Assembly (NCBI GenBank): GCA_017506865.1
Contig: JAFCMP010000120.1
Coordinates: 166,505 to 230,504, forward strand
Direction of reading: 5' to 3'
Length of the DNA: 64,000 nucleotides
Origin: Tribonema minus
Taxonomy: Eukaryota; Sar; Xanthophyceae; Tribonematales; Tribonemataceae
Made by a program: the position numbers and the translations under genes. How positions within the stretch are numbered: the stretch's first letter is position 1; each line of letters opens with the position of its first letter. This document shows, piece after piece, positions 59,241 to 64,000 of the stretch. The notes beneath the pieces are model-generated. The model had not been told where the DNA came from. It saw only the letters and a program-made list of their open reading frames with translations, and searched no databases.

Positions 59241-62200
59241 TCAGCGCCCGCTGCCGCGCGGTATGAGCTCCGGCGGCGGCCGCGGCGCCGCTGCTGCCGC
59301 GACCACGTGGCCCAAGCCAGCATCGTGCAGCTGCGCATCCAACCCCGCCACATCCAGAGCGTCAGCGCCGTCGTCCATGGCAACACCAGCGGCGCTGCCA
59401 GCCGCCGCCGCCGCCGCCGCCGCTGCCTCCGCTGCTGCCGCCGCCGCTGCCGCGCCAGGGTCGTCGTCGTCGGCCGCAGCAGCGGCGGCGGCAGCAACGT
59501 CCAAAGCTGCGCGCTCCTCGCCGCTCACGGCGCGCCGGAACAGCGCGCACGCCTCGCGCACGTCGGGGCTGTCGGGGTACGCGCGCGCCGCCGCCTCCAC
59601 CGCCGCCGGCGCGTCGCCGTGCAGCGCGCGCAAGTCGCGCGCCGCCGCCGCGCCGCGCGCCGCCGCCGCCGCGTCGCCCCCCGCCGCCGTGCTGCCCGCC
59701 GCCGCCGCCGCCGCCGCCGCCGCGGCGGCCGCCGCCTCCTCCGCCGCGTCGCCCGCCGCCGCCGCCGCCGCTGCCGCAGATGCCGCCGCTTCCGCCGGCA
59801 GCGCCACCGCGGCGGCGCGCGCCAGTACCGCCAGGACGCGTACGCTGCGCAGCTGGATTTGCTGAGCGTTGGGGCGGTTGGAGCCGGCACTGTAGGCGCC
59901 CATGGTGCGCACGACGGCGGCGCACGCGCCCACGGTCAGGAGGAGCTTGGCGGTGGCGGCGGCGTCGGCGTCGGCGCCGCTGCCGACGAGCGTCGCCGCG
60001 GTGAGGAGCGCGTCCATCTGCGTCACACATTGAAGCTCAGTCGGTGCAAACCGTATATCTGATTCTGGAGACGATTCAACAGATCGTAGAGCTCTAGGTG
60101 ACAAGGTGTGATCAGCAACCAGTGCCTTCCACCGATGACAGTGGTCGCCGCTGCTGCATCAATCGGCCATGAGTCAAACAGTGCCACCAAATGCAAGGGG
60201 AGCCAAAAGACTTCTATGTGCAAGCTTTCAACGTCCGGGGCATGGGTGCTCAGTATGCGTACCTGAATGTATGGGTCGTCCGGGAAGCCGCGCAGCGCCG
60301 CCGCAAACGCCGCGCACACGCCCGCCGAGCGCAGCTTTGCGCAGCCATCGCCTTCGCCGCCGCCGCCGCCGCCGCTGCCGCCGCCGCCGCCGCGGCAGCG
60401 GTACGCCAGCGACGCCGCCGCCGCCCAGCCGCTCGCCTGCGCCGCGGCGTCGCGCGGCGACGCGAGCAGCGCCGCCACCGCCGCCTCGCACGCGCCGCAC
60501 GCCGCGAGCCGCGCCCTGCTGCGGTCGTCGCGCGCCATGAGGCGCAGCGCGCGCAGCAGGGCGCGCCGCGCGTCCGCCGCTGCTGCCGCGCTGCCGCCGC
60601 CGCTGCTGCCGCCGCGCGACGCGTTGCGCAGCGCCTGCGCGAGCGCCTCGCAGCCAGTCTCTCTGGCGATGAGGGATCTGCGGCGCGGCGGCGCGGTGCG
60701 CGTGCGCGCGGGTGCGTGGGTGCGCGTGCGGTGGCTTCGTCATTTCACGCGCATCGGCTTAGTTTAGAATTAGCCTGCAGGGCCGCAGTCGACCTGTTGT
60801 GCCCACCATTTGCAAAAAACAAAAGTGTTGGAACACAACACAGTATGAGATCCACAAAAGCGTGCGGCACATGCTAGAAGGGACACAGGCGGCGTGCTTC
60901 TGGACTATTGTGGCCCACAGGACACCACTTCACTACTGGCGTCGAGCAGTGAGCCCCAAAGTTGCCACGGCTGCAGTGTCGTGACAGGGTGTGAGGCAAA
61001 GTTCGGGGAGCGTAGTGAATGGAGACAGCGCTTGAAAGTACGGGCATGGGCGGATGCTCCTGCTATACGAACGCGGGAAGCCGCCAAGATTTGACTAATG
61101 AGCTTGCTATGCTCAGCCATGGTCAACAACACAATTGAAGTTGCACCTGCCTGCCGCTGCGAGCGTGTGCCGCCTAGAACAGCGTGATTGTCGCAATGGC
61201 TGGCCCGGACGCGCCGCCGTGATTGCGCAACAGAAGCGGGGACCCTGACGCGCAACGCACGTGTATGTATGTATCACCGCACCGTCAGCTGTGGGACAGG
61301 GCACGAAAAAAGAAGTGCAACCCGTGTTTCAGCCACTACGGACTGCTGGCCACGGGGCCACCGCCCCAGTTCCTGGGATGCCCCTGCCGGAGTGTGACGA
61401 TACCACGTACGCCATCATCAAGAAACGAACGCCGCACAGCAGCATCACCGCTGGCAGTTCAGACAATGCCCTACTGTACAGCACGACGTGGGATCCTGGC
61501 AGCCCCTCTGGAAGCACGGTTGCATGCAGGTCCACTGCTGTCAAAATGGGCTGCTCGCACGCAAGTTGCAGGTATCTGAGAGAAGCCCAGTCCCTCGTCG
61601 CATACTCCCTGAAACTGCAGGCGCTTCCGTGAAGACACTGCGGGCGAATCAATCATCAATCACAAACATGATTCGCGGCGACCACGGTTATTGGGGAAAG
61701 GCGCTTACGGCTAACCATCCCTTGTCACCTCAGTAGAGCTCTACGATCCTTTGATTCGTTTTCATTTACCATCAGGCCGGGCGGCGCACCTGTAAACGGT
61801 GTTTGTTCAAAGCGACTTCCTGAAACTGCAGGCGCTTCCGTGAAGACGCTGCGGGCGAATCAATCACTATTCACAATCATGAATCCCCAATCAGGAGGCC
61901 GGGCTGCGCACCTGTAGACGGCCCGCGCGCCGAGCAGCTCCACCGTCCTCGCCGCCTCCGCCTGCACCCCCGCGCTCTGCGGGAACTGCCGCATCGCAGC
62001 GACCACCGCCGCGCACGCCCCCGCATCCCCCAGCGCGCCTATCGCCTCCGCGCCGCCGCACGCCAGCGCGTTCGCCAGCCGCAGGCCCAGCAGCGCAATG
62101 TCGTGAACGCCCGCGTGCCGCTTGACGGCGACGGCCACGCTCGCGCACGCCGCTGCGCCCAGGCTGGCTTTGCCGTTGTTGTCTTCAGCAAAGGGCGCCA

Positions 62201-62713
62201 TGGCCGTCAGCGCTGCCAGCTGGATGTGAGGGTCGTCCTTGTGGACCTCCATGGCTTTCAGGATCACCTTGCAGGCTCCCGCGCTGGCCATGGCGGCCTT
62301 GCAGTCTGGCAGGCAGCCCAGGCACTTCGCCATGGCCTTCAGAGCCAGGTACTGGACGCGCACGGCGCTGGAGTGGGAGGACATCACGTTGACGAGGGCC
62401 TGGCAGAGGCCCTGTTCAACCAGGTCACGGCTGCGGGTTGGAATTAGCTTGAGGATCTGGTCTAGCACGTCGGCCTGCAGGTGAAGGTCCTCAGGATATT
62501 CGCGCATGGTGTCGAAGATCCCCTCGCAGACTGGCCTGTTGCCAGGGCCACCTGCGGCATCGTCACCTTGGTTAACAAGAGCGCCATTTGGAGCAGGCTC
62601 GGCAGGCACGCCTGGCACCGGACCGGTTCGCCTGCATGGAAGGCGATAGCTCCAGGCAGCTGCTGATCCACCTTAGGTCTCTTCGTTGGCGGCTGCAAGG
62701 CCACGGAATCCAT
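59241..62713 (-). CDS. armadillo-repeat-like protein
   Basis: Helical-repeat protein, probably a binding scaffold; specific role unknown. Minus-strand exons: about 62713-61912, 60662-60263, 60017-59241, with phases 2 and 0 at the two introns. Repeats of ARM type recur, for example SSAVRVQYLALKAMAKCLG, AGACKVILKAMEVHKDDPHI, QLAALTAMAPFAEDNNGKAS, AGVCAAFAAALRGFPDDPYI and QLRSVRVLAVLARAAA: 'index-case' Gly-Ala helices alternating with p-d-p/vQ helices. Low-complexity Gly and Ala tracts interrupt the later repeats, and the C-terminal 100 residues are mostly poly-Ala. The start is unresolved. The ATG at 62713 opens a plausible N-terminus with a basic patch (PPTKRPKVD), but that frame differs from the ARM frame by +2 and I find no consistent GT-AG intron. 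In the ARM frame the first ATG is 62507. A frameshift, an assembly indel or an unseen 5' exon are all possible. Confidence 0.72.
60062..60195 (+). repeat. dispersed intronic element, copy E
   Basis: Nearly full-length copy filling most of the 245-bp second intron of the ARM gene, antisense to it. It shares ATCGTAGAGCTCTAGGTGAC and CATGAGTCAAACAGTGCCAC. Confidence 0.87.
61611..61911 (-). repeat. tandem duplication at the ARM exon 1 donor with an inserted element
   Basis: A unit starting GAAACTGCAGGCGCTTCCGT and ending at the exon/donor copy GGCGCACCTGTA occurs at 61611-61795 and 61821-61911 onward. The left unit contains dispersed-element copy F; the right unit lacks it. Confidence 0.88.
61675..61771 (-). 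repeat. dispersed intronic element, copy F
   Basis: Reverse copy of about 95 bp in ARM intron 1, from GGCGACCACGG to GATTCGTTTTCATTTACC on the plus strand. It lacks the GTTTGACTCGTGGCC end seen in copy A. Confidence 0.85.
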
Positions 62714-62793
62714 GATGGAGGTACGATTTGATGTTCAACAAATTCAACTGTTGAAGTGTTCAAACTGTTGAGGTTCGCAGTTTGGTGAGTTAA
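62714..62793. promoter_or_regulatory. 80-bp divergent spacer between ARM and thioredoxin-like genes
   Basis: If the ARM protein starts at 62713, only 80 bp separate two divergent ATGs, implying a shared promoter or overlapping leaders. The spacer contains imperfect inverted copies of TTCAACAGTTGAA. The call depends on the uncertain ARM start. Confidence 0.4.
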
Positions 62794-64000
62794 ATGGGGA
62801 GCCAGGACGTTGCGGAGCTGGCGGCTCTGCTGCGTCCGTGGCTGGACCGTGAACGCAATGCCAGCGCGACAGCAGCGGGAGACGGAGAGCCGCTGGTGGT
62901 GGTGGTGTATGCAGGAGCGGCCTGGTCAGCACCGTGCCAGGATGCAGAAGCACGTTTCCCACGCCAACCTCCCCATGAAAATGTGCGGCTGTGTTTCATC
63001 AGCTGTAATCTAGACGCAGCTTCTAACGCGACTCACGCGCAGGCTCTGAGGTCCCAGGGCTGGCGAGAGGCTTGCGCATTTCAAGATCACTCCATTCGGG
63101 CGGCGCTGCTACGAGCTTGTGGCACTACCGGCATACCATTCATGTGCGCCATCACAACAGGAGGGGCACATGCTGCCACCGCTGTGCCTGTCCCGGAAGC
63201 CTATAGAATATCACCTCTGTGCAACGGGGGTGCAGATGCAGCAGCAGCACCGCCACAGCCAGCAGCAGCAGCAGCAGCAGCAGCAACAGCAACAGCAGCA
63301 GCGGCGGAGCACCACACTGCTGGCGTGCGCGCGTATGAAGCTTGCGATTCGCACACGGCGTTGATGTCCTTCACGCGCGCGCTGCAATTAGACCCGACCC
63401 ATGTAGACGCTGCGTACAACGCGGGAGCGCTGCTGCACACCTGCGGCAGCAGCGACGTGACCGACAGCGGCAGCACCACTAGTTCAAATGGCGCAAATGG
63501 CATCAAGCCGACCAGTGACACATGTGACGGCGCAGGAGCATGCAATGTAAGCAGTGAAGGTGATGATGTCAACAGCAGCACCAGCCACAGCGGCAGCGGC
63601 GTCACTACAAACTCGAAGAGCGCTGTAGGCAGCATCAAATGCGGCGTTAACGCTGCTAGCTGCCGCAATGGCTGCAGCAGTTGCTCCTGCAATGGCTGCA
63701 ACAACGGCAGCGGCGGCTGCTGCACCGGCGGCGGTGATGTTGGCGGCAAAACCAGCAGCAGCAGTAATGACAGCCACAACGGCGGCAGCAGTGGCAGCAG
63801 CGGCAGCGGCAGCGGCGGCGGCAGCAGCGGCGGCCACGGCCCGCTGCCGCTGCTCGCCGTGGGCCACCTCGCGGCGGTCGTGGAGGCGCGCCCCGACGAC
63901 GCCGCTGCGCACGCAGTGCTCGGCAGCGTGCTGCACGCGCTGGAGCCGCGCGCCGTGGAGGCAGCGCTCAGGGGGATTGTGGAGCGTCACCCGGGGGGGG
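62794..64000 (+). CDS. thioredoxin-like domain plus TPR protein (3'-partial)
   Basis: An open frame starts at ATG 62794, with an in-frame TAA immediately before it, and reads without a stop for 402 codons to the window end. Residues 33-115 look like a nucleoredoxin/tryparedoxin-type thioredoxin fold: LVVVVYAGAAWSAPCQ places the active site at 44-48 as W-S-A-P-C. Further on come VRLCFISCNLD, SQGWREACAF and the cis-Pro-like GIPF (113-116). The first active-site Cys is Ser, so ordinary disulfide exchange is unlikely. An Ala tract from a GCA run follows. A TPR-like segment comes next (YEACDSHTALMSFTRALQLD, then THVDAAYNAGALL), then about 120 residues rich in Ser/Gly/Asn/Cys, and another TPR-like helix pair (HLAAVVEARPDDAAAHAVLG). 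The final bases may enter a donor or continue coding. Function is unknown; a scaffold or chaperone-adaptor role is a guess. Confidence 0.72.
   Translation, partial: MGSQDVAELAALLRPWLDRERNASATAAGDGEPLVVVVYAGAAWSAPCQDAEARFPRQPPHENVRLCFISCNLDAASNATHAQALRSQGWREACAFQDHSIRAALLRACGTTGIPFMCAITTGGAHAATAVPVPEAYRISPLCNGGADAAAAPPQPAAAAAAAATATAAAAEHHTAGVRAYEACDSHTALMSFTRALQLDPTHVDAAYNAGALLHTCGSSDVTDSGSTTSSNGANGIKPTSDTCDGAGACNVSSEGDDVNSSTSHSGSGVTTNSKSAVGSIKCGVNAASCRNGCSSCSCNGCNNGSGGCCTGGGDVGGKTSSSSNDSHNGGSSGSSGSGSGGGSSGGHGPLPLLAVGHLAAVVEARPDDAAAHAVLGSVLHALEPRAVEAALRGIVERHPGG

Noticed and set aside
58755..60062. 435-codon plus-strand ORF
   Set aside because: It is antisense to the ARM gene and consists of Ala/Arg runs made by GC-rich trinucleotide DNA. 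The minus-strand frame has coherent ARM repeats with phase-matched introns.
1..64000. tRNA, rRNA or other RNA genes
   Set aside because: I looked for B-box-like GTTCGAATC contexts with cloverleaf partners and for rRNA-like conserved stretches; none was convincing.

Overview
This window is nuclear DNA from a GC-rich, intron-dense unicellular eukaryote. Every intron I could resolve is GT-AG, with donors mostly GTGAG or GTGCG. The telomere-type repeat TTAGGG/CCCTAA is scattered through the introns. The gene content (RWP-RK factor, DH-type RhoGEF, RGS and PDZ domains, Aurora kinase, a TspO protein with a signal peptide and an RGG motif after it) fits an alga, possibly one with a secondary plastid such as a haptophyte or cryptophyte. 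The sequence alone does not settle the lineage.

Layout, left to right: (1) 3-10511 (+), 3' part of a multi-pass membrane protein of unknown function; (2) 13140-18634 (-), AP endonuclease of the ExoIII/APE1 family, 5 exons; (3) 19327-23180 (+), TspO/MBR translocator protein, 7 exons; (4) 24791-26207 (+), RWP-RK transcription factor, 2 exons; (5) 28069-37327 (+), aldo/keto reductase, 8 exons; (6) 38082-41036 (+), Aurora kinase, 2 exons; (7) 45484-56727 (+), RhoGEF with the order DH-PH-RGS-PDZ, 8 exons; (8) 59241-62713 (-), armadillo-repeat-like protein, 3 exons with an unresolved start; (9) 62794-64000 (+), thioredoxin-like/TPR protein that runs off the right edge. I assembled the splice models by hand. 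In genes 1-7 reading phase is kept across every junction used. The genes look functionally unrelated, as usual for a eukaryotic chromosome segment.

The most striking feature is intron structure. Almost every large intron carries tandem, decaying copies of its own splice junction. Either the last tens of exon bases plus the donor are repeated downstream of the true donor, or the polypyrimidine tract, acceptor and first exon bases are repeated upstream of the true acceptor. Copies recur roughly every 100-200 bp, often with TTAGGG-like DNA between them, and only the copy contiguous with the exon is intact. Polypyrimidine tracts are commonly pure poly-C. A separate short dispersed element of about 95-130 bp occurs six times in both orientations, always inside introns, and one copy has a paralogous empty site next to it. 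Other points worth a look are the RhoGEF domain order, a PIP-box-like start on the AP endonuclease, a Phe where the aldo/keto reductase catalytic Tyr is expected, and an SxxC active site in the thioredoxin-like protein.
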